DNA of 64,000 bases, taken from positions 1,364,001 through 1,428,000 of the forward strand of contig CM065882.1 in the NCBI GenBank assembly GCA_033439255.1, written 5' to 3'. This DNA is from Hericium rajendrae. Taxonomy: Eukaryota; Basidiomycota; Agaricomycetes; Russulales; Hericiaceae. Below, in pieces: positions 45,676 to 57,190 of this stretch. Under the pieces are notes generated by a model. That model saw nothing but the letters and a program-made list of their open reading frames with translations, was not told the origin of the DNA and did not search any database. The number at the start of each line of letters is the position of its first letter. Within the stretch, counting starts at the first letter, position 1. A program made the translations under genes and the position numbers.

Positions 45676-47799
45676 TCAAACAGACAAGCGCGAGGGCAAG
45701 TCATCCTCGCTATCCGTGATTCTGATCACACTTTGAGACTGCGACTCATCGTCGCTGTCCGTGTTATTATCTGGGAAGTCGGAAGGGCCCTGTGTCTCTT
45801 CAATCGGGAAGTCCGTAGGCTTTTCAGCCCAGCTTCGGTGTTGAAGGGTCTCGTGATCTTGGATCAATGCTTCCATGAACAGAAGGTGCATGCCGTTAAG
45901 ATCGCGAGGATCTCCAAAGGTCAACAGGAACTCAGGCGGGACGAGCTTTGAATTCAGCCCACCGTGAAGGAAGTGATATATGAAGACAAGAACAAATACC
46001 CCGCAATCTGTTGAGTTGGATTGAAAGGGGCACTAAACAAAACACGTTAACCATCAGTGGAACTTCAACTGCCGAGCACTGACTAGCACATGAGGCTGGA
46101 GCTCCCAGACGCTCCAGTCCAGAAGTAAAGGAAGGTTGAACCGCTCCTTCAGCTCTCTAAAGCAGCATTCAACGAACCATTTCAGGCGCTGAAGGGAGCA
46201 CATAAACATTATCAACTTGAATTGCAAGCAACCTCATTATCACGCACCTGTATGATATTCCAGTGTTTAGACTGGTCCGGGTCCTTGCTGACATTGCGCT
46301 CGAAAGTCTTTTCAGACTGTCGTAAACTGCAATACGCTGGTCGACAAAGTCGACAACAGCTAACACCCAGTGGATTTCGGATGGAAGATGGACTGGAATA
46401 AGTATTTGCTTCCAAGGGAGACCATGGCCACACTCGAACATGTTCTGTCAAGGACATCTGAGTCCAGACGTCAGAGATGCCAGAGGGAATAAACGTACTT
46501 GCAGACCAGGATACGAGAAAACGTCTTTGAAACTTGAGGGTGGCGGCGCGGAGGGTAGACGAGTATTCATGAAACTTGTGCACAGAATGAGGGAATTGGG
46601 GAACTGGGTGCTCCACTTGATTGCGAAGTACGTTATCAACGTACCGCTCAACATCTGACCTGGGCGCAGACGATCCAAGTCAGACTGCTCGCACGATCCA
46701 ATCTTGATATTTCGTTTGACCTTCTTCTTGAGGAGCTGGAACACGTATCAGAAATGACAGTTGTCAAAGGAAGAAGCTCAATCACCTCTTTTAGAGTCGA
46801 CTTGACGGATACATAGCCCTTATCCCTCCATGATAGGATTTCTGAATGAATGCCTTGCACAGTGGCCAGAATTCCGAAAACAAGAGCCTGAACACGAGAA
46901 AGCACGTATCCCGGTTCACCCTGCAGCTCCGGAGACCACGGATTTCTATTCCATATCATTGTCACTCGTTCAAGCAGATATCGACCACCAGCAAGTGCTT
47001 GCTCAAACTCCCTATGCCGCTTGACGACACTGTTGTATCCCACATCAGCCTTACTCCTGACCAGCTGATCTTTTATCGTGGGCAGTAATTGACGCTGCAG
47101 AGTAAGAACAGCGCCGTCCATGTCCACTGCGTCCCAGACCCAGAGAAGTTGAGATTGCGTCAGCCAGCTTTCGACTTGACCGAGCCAAAGCGTGAATGGT
47201 AATGCAAAAGCAGAGGGAACCGAGAGAGCAGCGAACTTGAGGAGACGATGCGTGACGATTTGTGTGGGCAGTGAGATGTGCAGTGGCAGATCTTCCACGA
47301 GTGGTGATGGGACATGCTGCTCGACATGCTGCGGGACAAGGGACGCGAGTGGTGTCGAGACGTGCTGCGCAGGGGGAAGGGGGACGGGGTGTAGGACGTG
47401 CTGCGCGAGTGGCGGCGGGACGTGTTGCACAAGTGGCAGGACCAAACATGAGGGAATGTATCGCGCCGCCTTGCGAGATGCTGCAGACGCAACACGCTGA
47501 GCATCCTGTTCAGCTCTCTGGCGCAAATCGCCTGCAGTCAACTGAACGATCACAAACTTCGTGGATCGTTCAGTTAACTGCTTCTTGCGGTAATAACGCC
47601 TAAAGAAAGACTTCGTTAGTGAAACATAAAGCACAAGATAACCACGTACCTCTTCTCTAACTCGCTCTTCTTATCGAGTTTTGCCCTGTCCTCCTGGGTA
47701 CGTTTTTTGCCCTGCTTGTCGTGCGTTGTCGCCTTACGACCTGTTTATAGTTAACAGCAAGTCACCAGCAACGAAAAAGAAATCTTTAAGCTTACCCAT
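45676..47799 (-). pseudogene. Ulp1-type SUMO/Nedd8 protease (peptidase C48), one frameshift
   Basis: Seven exons fit: 47799-47796 (ATGG), 47740-47650, 47599-46786, 46735-46499, 46444-46248, 46188-46090 and 46032-45676. The N-terminus is Lys/Arg-rich, followed by a Pro/His-rich stretch (QHVPPPLAQHV). The C48 core has LRPGQMLSGTLITYFAIKW, the His block PSEIHWVLAVVDF, the Asp block RIAVYDSL, and the Gln/Cys block FQSNSTDCGVFVLVF, so all triad residues are present. C48 enzymes process SUMO and deconjugate it from proteins; related ones occur in large fungal transposons. In exon 5, after YDSL, one base in an AAAA run (about 46308-46312) must be skipped to reach EKTFERNVSKDPDQ. Either a single-base deletion or a sequencing error could explain this. 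The tail is acidic. Confidence 0.75.
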
Positions 47800-48492
47800 T
47801 GTTATGCCATTGCAGGATGCAAGACAAGGTGTGTGACTTCACCGTTGTGCAGCGCTTCAGAGTTCCGGCCCGGTCTGACGTCCGGGACCGGTGCAGAACC
47901 TTTACTTCCAAATATGGTAATTAAAATTCTGCCCTCCAGAAAATGACTACCGTTTATGGATGTTCGTGTTCTGCCATCACGGATGACACACATGAGACTA
48001 GTAAGTAGCGTTTAATCCTGACGACTGGTTGAGTGCTGCTCCGTCTTTGAGCTTCATCACTTGCTCAATCGACCAAATTCAACACACAACCGTAAGTCAA
48101 TACGACATATGTCAGTGACTGAAGTACTGATCACTAACTTACAGTAAAATTGTTCAACTTAGCCGCTGGGCGAGTACGCGGATGGCTTGAACAGGGTTGA
48201 AATACTCGAGTACCGGCAACCCCATATAGTGAGAGGAGCAGGCAGCAATCGACAGCTACAGCGTGGAGAACCAAAGGTGCGTGTGTTATAATCTTCTATA
48301 TCTATGCGGTTAAGCTTACTTCCCGTCCAGAAAACCCTTTTCCTCATTGTTGAGCACGGCTAGTCACCAATTCACGACAGCGACCACGCCTTTCCTAAAT
48401 TTGCACGTGCAGTGGACCACGGAGCATCTCAGCAAGCGACCGACCCTGGTTGCCTTCTGCACAAACGTGGTCCTTTATCTTTCTCTCTCACC
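47800..48492. promoter_or_regulatory. Divergent upstream region of the Ulp1-like and F-box genes
   Basis: About 690 bp between two divergent starts (47799 minus, 48493 plus). No TATA box or repeated element was recognised; pyrimidine-rich TTCTCTCTCACC precedes the F-box ATG. Confidence 0.4.
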
Positions 48493-50175
48493 ATGGACAC
48501 CCTTAGCTCTCAAATTCGCCATCTTCATACAGCTGAATTCGAGCCATCCAGCGTCACCCCGATGAACATGCTTCCGGTCGAGGTCCTCATCGACATCTTC
48601 TTATATTGTGCGCACAGCGCCGCGATTACCCCGCTCACCCTTGCCCAGGTCTGTAAGCAGTGGAAGGTTATCACAGAGAACGACATGCGTATGTTCCAGC
48701 TCATCGTGCTCGATGACTCGAAGCTGTCGCTGGTAAGCTCGAACAAGGCATCGCACACATTCCTGCAACGCTCCAAAGACCTGGAGTTTGACGTCGACGT
48801 TCAACTCTCCTCCCGTGACTCCCTTCTTCCCATCCTATCCCCTTTCTTGTCGTCGCTACATCGATGGCGCTCGTTCACACTGCAAGGCATCTGGCACGAG
48901 CACATCTGCTTTCACCGCTTCTGGTGTTCCGACGCCGCTAAGCCAAATCTCGAGCAGCTCGAAATCAGTGTCCTCGAGCAGGTCCACACCCAGACAGACA
49001 TGGATGACTCGTTATCCGGTGCACATGCAGGTACTTTCCGACCATATACCATTTCGTTGACCTCCAACCTCCTCTGCATGGATGTCGTGCTTACGAAACT
49101 GCCTTCGCCGGCTGTCCTCGTTCCTCTGCATTTTGTTTCACTATTCATCATGGAAGGCTCTCACTCACTCAACATACATCCCTCTGACCTGCTTCATTTC
49201 CTTACTGCCTGTCCGATGCTCGAATATTTTTCCTTTAACGGGATTATGATGGAACCAACGTTGACTGAAGCAGATCTTCAAGTTCCGCCTCCAGTCGCTC
49301 GTCTCCCATATCTCCGCTCGCTCGTCCTTCACAGTACACTTTGCACACGTGTGATCCTTTCCCATCTCGACACCCCCGCCCTTAAAGAGCTCTACCTCGA
49401 GCACCTCAATGTCGATTTCACTTTTCTCGTCCATAACCCATATCTCACTCATCACTCGCATCCCACTACGCCCATCTCCATCTCTGCATCGTCACACGCC
49501 TCCATTCCGCCTCCTGCATGCTCGAACACACCCATGACACTCGTCCCACTCCCAGAGTCGCCTCCACGTCCCCTCGCCCCCAGCTTCCCATCCATGTTTC
49601 TTCCGTCCGGGCCCTCGGAGCGCACATACGAACTCGAAGACGGTGACTCGGACGATGAATGGCCCGATTTCTCCCAGTCACCGTTCAGTGACCACGCGAC
49701 AGGCATGGGCGTCCGTAGTCTCCTGCTACGCTCGAACCCGCCACTGCGCGTGCTCGAAATGGACCACGCCGACATGCGCACGAAGGACTTTGCCTGGCTC
49801 TTCGCGCACGCACGTTACCTGGAGGACTTCCGCATCGTTGCTTCGGACATGACGGACCACGTCATCACGATGCTTGCACCATGCCTCATGCCTATGGAGC
49901 CCGACACACGTGAGCCCGACAGCACTCGCCTCGTGCACCACGTGTCATTACCACGCCTCAAAAGTGTCCAGCTGTTCAACTGTCATCGGTTCAGCGGTGT
50001 GGCAATCGTGCAGGCCCTCGCGCAGCGCGTGGTCGTGATGGACAGGCTGGCACGGCATGGCATTGTGGAGTTTGCATCATTGGAGGATGTGGCAATCGTG
50101 CAGTGTTCGCGCTTCACGGCCGAGCATGGCGCAGAGCTGGGTGTGACACTGGGCGAGCGGCTACGCTTTCATTGA
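48493..50175 (+). CDS. F-box/LRR-type protein, 560 aa
   Basis: A single exon. I chose ATG 48493 because it sits in CACCATGG and is followed directly by coding sequence; an upstream in-frame ATG at 48412 is in a weak context. Residues about 23-60 are an F-box (MNMLPVEVLIDIFLYCA...PLTLAQVCKQWKVITEND). Then come leucine-rich strands (LEQLEISVLEQ, LPYLRSLVLHS, ALKELYLEHLNVDF), a Ser/Pro-rich disordered insert with an acidic patch (ELEDGDSDDEWPDF), and further repeats (PPLRVLEMDHADM, LPRLKSVQLFNCHRF, SLEDVAIVQCSRF). Such proteins are substrate receptors of SCF ubiquitin ligases. Codon use is more GC-rich than in neighbouring repeats. The gene looks intact and is probably a host gene. Confidence 0.85.
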   Translation: MDTLSSQIRHLHTAEFEPSSVTPMNMLPVEVLIDIFLYCAHSAAITPLTLAQVCKQWKVITENDMRMFQLIVLDDSKLSLVSSNKASHTFLQRSKDLEFDVDVQLSSRDSLLPILSPFLSSLHRWRSFTLQGIWHEHICFHRFWCSDAAKPNLEQLEISVLEQVHTQTDMDDSLSGAHAGTFRPYTISLTSNLLCMDVVLTKLPSPAVLVPLHFVSLFIMEGSHSLNIHPSDLLHFLTACPMLEYFSFNGIMMEPTLTEADLQVPPPVARLPYLRSLVLHSTLCTRVILSHLDTPALKELYLEHLNVDFTFLVHNPYLTHHSHPTTPISISASSHASIPPPACSNTPMTLVPLPESPPRPLAPSFPSMFLPSGPSERTYELEDGDSDDEWPDFSQSPFSDHATGMGVRSLLLRSNPPLRVLEMDHADMRTKDFAWLFAHARYLEDFRIVASDMTDHVITMLAPCLMPMEPDTREPDSTRLVHHVSLPRLKSVQLFNCHRFSGVAIVQALAQRVVVMDRLARHGIVEFASLEDVAIVQCSRFTAEHGAELGVTLGERLRFH

Positions 50176-50620
50176 GATAAAATTGGACGATCGGTGTTCA
50201 CACTGAGTATAGTTCTTGCTGCCCCTGTTGTTTCTGCCTTCCCTTGACTGACCTACTTCTTGCTCTAGGTCTCTGGTCTGCTACGGACTCTTTCGCATCG
50301 CAATATCTACTCTTAATATCCCAGTCGCTACGTCTCTTTCCCTGTCTCTGAACCTTTCGCTCTGACTTGCATGGATTGTCTGTATCTATATTTTATCCCA
50401 ATCGTGCAGCTTGTACATACACGTGTACACGGTGGCTTTCACCTGTTGGACATATCCCAATATTGATGTATAATACACCTCATGGTGCTGTGGATCAATG
50501 ACACGGTGCTGGAAATTTATGTCCTTGATGAGTGTATGAGAGGACTTTGTTGACCGCCTTTGCGAGTCCTGTTCTGGCCAACACTGTCATCTGATCACTT
50601 CGTTTTCAGACGTTCATGCA
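50176..50620. other. 3' flank of the F-box gene, no other gene
   Basis: Unique sequence with no supported frame. Confidence 0.4.
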
Positions 50621-52618
50621 TTTCTAGAGAACCTCAAGGCCCGGATATGCCCGGCGCAGGGCCAGCTGGTGCGCCTTCGAGTACTCGATTCCGAGATTTT
50701 TTCAGTTCAGCAACGGAGACAGCCTTTCGACATGGTTTCGCTGATCGATACGTTGCCTCCGGGTCTTCGAACAGAGTGAGAACATATCATCGGCGAGCTG
50801 GTTGACAGATTCCTCCGGAGACTTCATCCGACGATCGATAACGTAGCAGCCTTCGTCTTCCGGGCGGTCGATCATATCTTGCATGAAGCAGCCAAAGCTG
50901 GACAAATTGGTCGTTATTGATTGGATACCCATCTAGCATAGGTGTCACGGACAAGCAGATGGTTATAAATCAGAAGACTTACGATAGTGCACTCTGCTGG
51001 AGCGTAGCCCCATGGTTCGTAATAACTGGGGAAGACACCAAGGTGACATCCTCTCACAAACTCCTCGTAATCAAGACCAAGTACCGGATTGTTGGCGTTC
51101 AGGAAGTCGGGATGAAAGACAACCTTCACTCTATCATGAGACGTGTTGAAGAGTTTCGCGCGTCGTATCTGAGTGAGGATCGGATCACTCGCGTCATCGG
51201 ACATGTTATGCGTAATCACTGGGGGTAGGCTGTTGCGCTTCAGTGCGAAGATCCGACGCTTTAGAATAACTTGGTCTTCATCTGACAAAAGTTCATCTGC
51301 CGGCGGTAGCTTGGAGAAATCACTGACCAAACCGTTAGCCAAAGGGACAGACAAGAGCGAACGAATGCGTACCCGCCCGATTTCGCGGCCATGTCAAAGA
51401 GTCGGGCTACCACACGATTCTGGATTTCGGTGACGGTGTCGTACAGCTGTTTTGTTACTGCTTGTCCCTTCAAAGATTCGATGGTGTAGGAATGAGTAGC
51501 AGCTGGCATAATCAAGAAAGCCACGACGGTCATCTTCGATCCGAAAGACTGAAGATGGTAGTTGACACGCGCCAGTGCCTCGAAGAACATATCGACGCCC
51601 TTATTGCGGTACTCATAGCGTCCGGCGGTCAACAGATATAACGTGTTGTCCAGATCGAAATCCATGTGTCCATAGAAGTGACCCCTAACAAACTCGTTGA
51701 TCTTGTTCTTCAACGTTGAGTAAATTCTGTAATTCGTGCATGGCCTGGAACTTCACGACATTCAGACCGTTGGGTAGGACACCGTCTGGCTTCCGTTTCA
51801 GCAGGTGCTCGGCCTCGTACACGGTGATGTGCGAGATGGTCGTAAAGACGTCAGCGCAGTGGGCTGCGGAATGTTCGATGCAGTAGCGGTGGTAAATGCC
51901 ATGCTTCCCAGCCTTGTGATCGACATCGAAGTACTGCAGGTTGTTATAGAAGTCGACACTGCCAGCGCAGAGTTAGCGCGGGAGGAGAGTTGTGTGGGTG
52001 TGAAGACTGTCGTCACATCAATACATTTGCGGCAGAGAGGTATGGTGATTCCTGCCTGCCATTCGTGGAAGTGTGTGACAGTCGTTGTGTGGAATTGTTG
52101 AGCCACATACTATGCAAAAAGAGGAGACACGTCACTATCTGGTCCAAAATATTAGACAGAAAATATGTACTTCTCCCAAGAACCATGCGACGAGGTAGCC
52201 AAAGACGATGGTTTCGTTGGTTTCGTGATCACTGGGCGGGATAGGGATACCTGAGAGATTTCAGAGGTCGCTCTTCCACTCGTCGAGGCGGTGGTACTGG
52301 CTACCGGTGTCAAAGAGAAGAATGCGTGGAGCACCTTCTATCAGCCGACGTCCATATAGGGACTTGACACCCTTCGCACGCATGGTCTCGAGGGCACTGA
52401 CAATGTGCGGATCAGTTGGTTCCTCGGCTTCGACCTCCATTGGAGCAGTCTTGTAGGAGAGAGGACCTATGAGAGTGTATCTGTCTGTCGCCGAACTCCG
52501 AGACGGTGACGGGGACTTTGGTCTTGATCAGGGCGTAGATACCCCCGACCTCGTTGGCGACCTCACAAGCAACCTCGAACAGGATAGGGTTGTGCACATG
52601 GTGCTTGTAGTCGGCCAT
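50621..52618 (-). pseudogene. GSY: Glycogen synthase (GT3 family) pseudogene
   Basis: From ATG 52618 the minus strand reads glycogen synthase almost throughout: [30 protein letters not shown], then [124 protein letters not shown] and [20 protein letters not shown]. Introns are retained (for example GTAAGT...CTATGCTAG before MGIQSITT). The lesions are a 4-bp CAGA duplication after FGDR (about 52481-52488), frame changes near 51985 and 51715, and Trp to TGA at 50702-50704 just before the C-terminal helix. The enzyme elongates glycogen from UDP-glucose; this copy cannot. A functional paralog is expected elsewhere. Confidence 0.85.
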
Positions 52619-52689
52619 GATGGTGAGGGTGGAATGAGGGGAAAAAGGAGTGGCAGACAAGAAGAGAGGATGGCGCGGTGCTACTTGCA

Positions 52690-52980
52690 GAAATCAACTG
52701 CCACGTCCAGTCCAGCACCTCGTAGGAGATATACGGCAGCAAGCCCACGACGTACGTGCTGTCGTAGATGTCATTGCGTAGATGGCCATGTTCCCTGAGT
52801 TCGGTAGGATCGACTTGTGCGTGTAGTGCCTGTACAGATGTGAGAGGGACCAATGGCACAAGAAAGGGGGCACGCACTGCTGGTATAGATAGGCCGACAT
52901 GTGCACGGTGAAGATGCTGAAGGTGAGGATCCCCAGCCCGCAAAGACGGGCACGTGCCGGCAGAAGTGGTACTGGTCAGG
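52690..52980 (-). pseudogene. Unrecognised hydrophobic gene fragment
   Basis: Two apparent exons (about 52980-52883 and 52833-52690) around a GTGCGT...TGTACAG intron encode LTFSIFTVHMSAYLYQQ and HLRNDIYDSTYVVGLLPYISYEVLDWTW. It looks like part of a membrane or secretory protein adjoining the glycogen synthase copy, but the exons are not in a common frame. Function unknown. Confidence 0.3.
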
Positions 52981-53030
52981 ACATCAATGTTGACAGAGCT
53001 GATGATTGGTGACACGAAATATAGAAGGTT

Positions 53031-53431
53031 CATCAGGAACCTTCAAAACTTTCTGATGGACCCTGCAGAGTCTGATCAACTGCAAGATCTGATCCAGCTG
53101 CAGGCTCTAATTAGAGATCAATTTCTGATCAGAGCTTTTATATTTTGAAATCAATAACTATTGACAGATATAGTAGTCATCCAACTCTAATCATTAGATG
53201 CAACAAAGTTTTCAATATCTAAAATTTATATAAATCTGATCAGTTCTGATCAGTCTGCGAGCATTCTGCATTGATACTTTTTTGAATCTTGAGGTCAAAT
53301 ATTCTGCAGCTAGCTGAGAGTAGCTGATGTTGTCTGAGAGTATCTGATGTGTCTGATGCAACTGCTGCAGGTCATGCAGACACTGTCAGATGTCTCGCAG
53401 GTCAAACAGAAAGTTTTGAAGGTTCCTGATG
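53031..53431. mobile_element. 401-bp CATCAGGAA-family element
   Basis: Termini CATCAGGAACCTTCAAAACT and complement, with duplication TT/TT. Nearly identical, in inverted orientation, to 58019-58419. Confidence 0.9.
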
Positions 53432-53689
53432 TTGTTAAGCGAACGCGTGCGGACGTTGAACAGCATCGCGTTTAGTCTTCGAAACATGTGATAGGGCATA
53501 TGACGGTCGTGGAAGGGTTCGAGGCGGTGATGAGGACAGGAGACAAACAGTAGGAGAGAGAACGGCGAGGTCTAGTAATTGATACATGAGTAGAATATTA
53601 TGGTGTTATGACATGGTTTACGCACCTGATATGATTGCCCACGTGTGGTATATTTGAGCATGTTGAAGAGACCTTGAAAGGGGGTGACG

Positions 53690-53915
53690 ACCACATAGAG
53701 ACGTCGGGCGGGGGCACCTCAACTGCAACCCGCTGCGGATGGAGGATGGGCGTGCCCCCTTGAACCTTGCAGCCAGTGCAAGTGAGTTAGTGCACGAATG
53801 ACCTTATTGTCCTTGCATTCGTGCTCAATCTAACTTGCTCTGGATGCAAAGTTCTGAAGAAGAGAGCCAGCCACAAGCGCGACTTTTCAACAAGTCGGTC
53901 ATGTGATCGTGTAGC
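53690..53915 (+). mobile_element. Diverged remnant of element X
   Basis: GCACCTCAACTGCAACCCGC...GGGCGTGCCCCC...GCAGCCAGTGCA aligns with the X interior (compare 14724-14800). GTCATGTGATC at about 53897 follows, but the P palindrome itself is missing. Confidence 0.6.
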
Positions 53916-55079
53916 ACTGCCACAGATGGTCCGATCAGATAGCATTTGTCTGTCCTTGGTCTTTCACTTTCTTACAACAACCTCTGCTACACATTCTAGT
54001 ATCCCAGTCTCATTTTCAACTGATCATGGCAACTCTTCTGCATGTCAGATGGAAGATCCAAACCCATCCTCACACTGAAAAGTGGTTAAAGTCCAGAATC
54101 ATTGCTGACTGCATACGAAACATACCGTTTGTTGTAGAGCCTGACCGTCGCTGGCATGGGCTCCCTGAAACCATTGTAGCCCTGATTATTGAGGATCCTA
54201 GCTGGGTGAGTGGTTGAATTCAATGCATGGTGATTTGCAGTATACTGACTTATTTTCTAATTTATATAGATTGCACAGGCATTCCAGTACATTACCTTTA
54301 CTACTGCTTGCTCTGTGAGCAATCAAGCACAAGCACTCGCTATCTTTTTCAGCTCATTGCATACCATCAAGAAGTATGGTGAGGAGAAAAATCACAAATA
54401 CCTGCAAAGATGGCAAACATTTCTGGAAAGTAGTGGAGTAAGTTTATTTGACAAAAGTGAATGTGACAAGCATCTAATGATTACTGCACAGGCTCCAAAA
54501 ATGCAAAAACTCAGCATGACAGCTCCTGAGCTTGATGGACCTAGCTACTGCTCTGCTGAAGATCAGATAGCTTTTGGAAGGGGAGAGTTTTACAATTTAG
54601 ACTCTGAGGATGAGAGTCATCTGAGAAAAAGACCAGTGGTATATGACACTATGTAGCCTACATAGCTCTGATAGGGCCATAGGAGTCCTCTTTTCTACAT
54701 AGCTACTCCATAGTAGTGAAGTAATCTATATAGAGCTATGATAGCTATCATAGCTATCATAGCATAGACTATAAGCTATCATAGCTCTCATAGCTGCTAT
54801 AGCATATAATGGCTATCATAGCTATGTCAGCTATGTGGTATATCTCTGTTATCATATCATGTCTAGCTAGTAGGGCTGCTATCTACTCTATATCACCTAT
54901 GTCTTGTATGCTGCTTAAGAGTACTAAAATATATTTAAATACTCATATATATTATATATTTCAATCTTATTGCATCTATAACATTTAAATAAAAGCATTA
55001 TATTTCAAAAAACATTTAATTGTAACACATTTAATTTAATACAAAGTTACAGATACTACACATCTATACTACACTACAA

Positions 55080-55205
55080 AAACCAACACTTCAAGATAAG
55101 ATAACAAAACATACAAGATAAGATGAGATAAGATTTAAAGATAAGATAAGATAGAACTGAAAGATAAAAGAATAGATCAATAAGATAAGATAAGACTTAC
55201 TACAT
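55080..55205. repeat. GATAAG-rich segment in GC2
   Basis: Many AAGATAAGATAAGAT units in the AT-rich part of GC2; TAAGAT-like words continue to 55300. Confidence 0.8.
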
Positions 55206-55926
55206 AGATAAGAAAAAGCGAAAATAATCTAAAGGCAAAGCCAACAAATTAATATACAAGACACAGATATAAAAAAACATAAGACTTACTTAAGATAATA
55301 AAAGCGAAAATGTAGAAGTCTATAAAGAACAGTAGGATTAGTGAACAATGAAGCAATATAGCAACAGTATAACAACTTACCGAACATCAGAGAGTTGAGG
55401 CAAGAGAAGAAAAAGCGACGAAAGACGGGAGATGATAGTGGTAAGAGAAGAGAGAGGAAGCGCGTCGCGCACGTCTTATATAGACGTGGCGATCGGAGCA
55501 TCAAATGTGGCTGCCGAGACCGGGCCGGGCGGTGCCGAGCACTCGTGTCAGAGGCTAAGTGCCAGATTTTCCTAAGTTCACTTCGTTTCCCTGTAGCTTG
55601 TCGTAGCTTAGTTAGATATTCGTCTCATACGATCTGATTAAATAAATGAAAGCTGGTTTCCATCTTTTTCTCAGAGTTTAAAGGAATTTATTTGATTTAC
55701 AAAGCCTCGAAATGTTTGAACTCGCGCGCGTTCGGTAGCTGAAGCACCGAAGGCGCGTCGAACTTCGACTCTCATATCATCCTTACCACCCTCCTCCCTC
55801 CTCGTTCTTCAGCCGTTCCTCTGCTCACTCACTCCTCGGATCGAACGCGGGAGGGTCTCGATAGGGCGAAGAGGGCTGCTATAGGTAAGTAAAATACTTT
55901 CTATTGGTAATGTTTGTACTCATAAA

Positions 55927-55958
55927 GAGAGTATCGCTCGTTTTCGAGCGATACTCTC
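55927..55958. repeat. Hairpin GAGAGTATCGCTCG in GC2
   Basis: 14-bp stem identical to that of 31295-31328 with a 4-nt loop, again placed between a GTAAGT-containing segment (55886) and the GC-rich arm. Confidence 0.88.
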
Positions 55959-55964
55959 GTTCTT

Positions 55965-57190
55965 CGACACCCGCAACGTCTCACTCCCCTCCCCGTCGCC
56001 TTCTCTCCGCCACGTCGTCTGCGTCCCGCCCGCTTGTCGAACACGGCGCCGGCAGCCCTGGCCCTCTGCGCCTCACCAACAGCTGCGCACGAAACCGGCC
56101 GCGTGCCAGCAAGCTCGACAACCCGCGATTGGACCCGCACGCCCTCGCTCACGCCCCCAGCCTCCCTTTGTCCCATTCGCCGACGACGGCATCCACGTCC
56201 GCGTCGTTGTGTCTCGTTGCCATGGCAACAGGGCGCGAAGTCGTTCGCCCGGCCTCTCGCCACCTCGTGTCTCATCAACGGCCCGCGCACGCCTTCAACA
56301 GGGTGTGCGGGTCCACCATCTGACCACCTTCGCTCACCAACACGTCCCCGCCATCGACAACACGTCCCCACCGTCGACAACGAGCTCGCGGCCACGACAC
56401 GTGGCTAGGCACGGCCACTCACCCCAACGGACGGCCCTAGCCAGCGCGTGCACGCACTCCCGCGTGCGATCGTGCATGGCGACGCACGGCGTGCAAACTC
56501 GCACGAGGCCCCGACTGCGCGCGCACTCGCCACGGCCATCTCCCCGACAACGACACCAACACCTCCGCTACCGCTGCACCTCGTTGCCGTAGCAACGAGG
56601 TGCGGCTCTAGGTCATTTGCCCGGCCTGCCGCACCCTTTGCGCCCCTCGCACGCCCATCCGCGCACCCTCAACAGACCCGGGCCCGCGTGCGACCCCGTC
56701 TCATGAGCTTTACGCTCCAGCACGCCCGCGCCCTCAACACCGCGCTCGTGGACACGACACGTGGCCGTGCACGCACGAACGGCGTCGTCAGCGCACGCAT
56801 GCCCGCATGCGAGCGCGCGCAGGCCACGCACGATTGCAAGCCTGCGCGAGGTCCTAGCTGCACGCGCACGCCGCGAACAGCCTCCAGCGCGCGCATGCGC
56901 TCTCGTATATGAGTATGTGACCGCGCCTGGCCCCGCGAACGCGCGCTTGCCCCCGCAATGGCGCGCGGGAGGACCAAGGGCCCGGGCACGTCCGCGCCAG
57001 CCCCCCGCACGCAAGCTCGCGATACGCAGGCCCACAAGAGTCCGCGCACGGCCCACGACCCGCGCCTGCGCGCCGATATTCCGCCCATACACGGCCACGC
57101 ACGACCGTGCCAACTCGCGCTCGGCCGTGCGTGATCGCACGCACGCAATAACCGGCGACGCGCAAGGTGCGCGAGGGTGCGAGGTCTTGG
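55965..57190. repeat. GC-rich region of GC2
   Basis: C/G-rich, low-complexity sequence with GCGCACG/CGCGCAC words and palindromes TTGCCATGGCAA (56218) and CTCGTTGCCGTAGCAACGAG (56580). Overlapping long frames on both strands result from scarce stops and are not genes. Confidence 0.75.

Noticed and set aside
50560-50805. Plus-strand 81-aa frame
   Set aside because: Shadow of the glycogen synthase C-terminal coding on the minus strand.
54315-54656. C-terminus HLRKRPVVYDTM as part of the dioxygenase-like protein
   Set aside because: These codons belong to the GC2 terminus; the host exon ends at 54617 and resumes at 57541.
55965-57190. Overlapping 100-175 aa frames on both strands
   Set aside because: Same base-composition effect in the GC-rich part of GC2; no domain and no splice structure.
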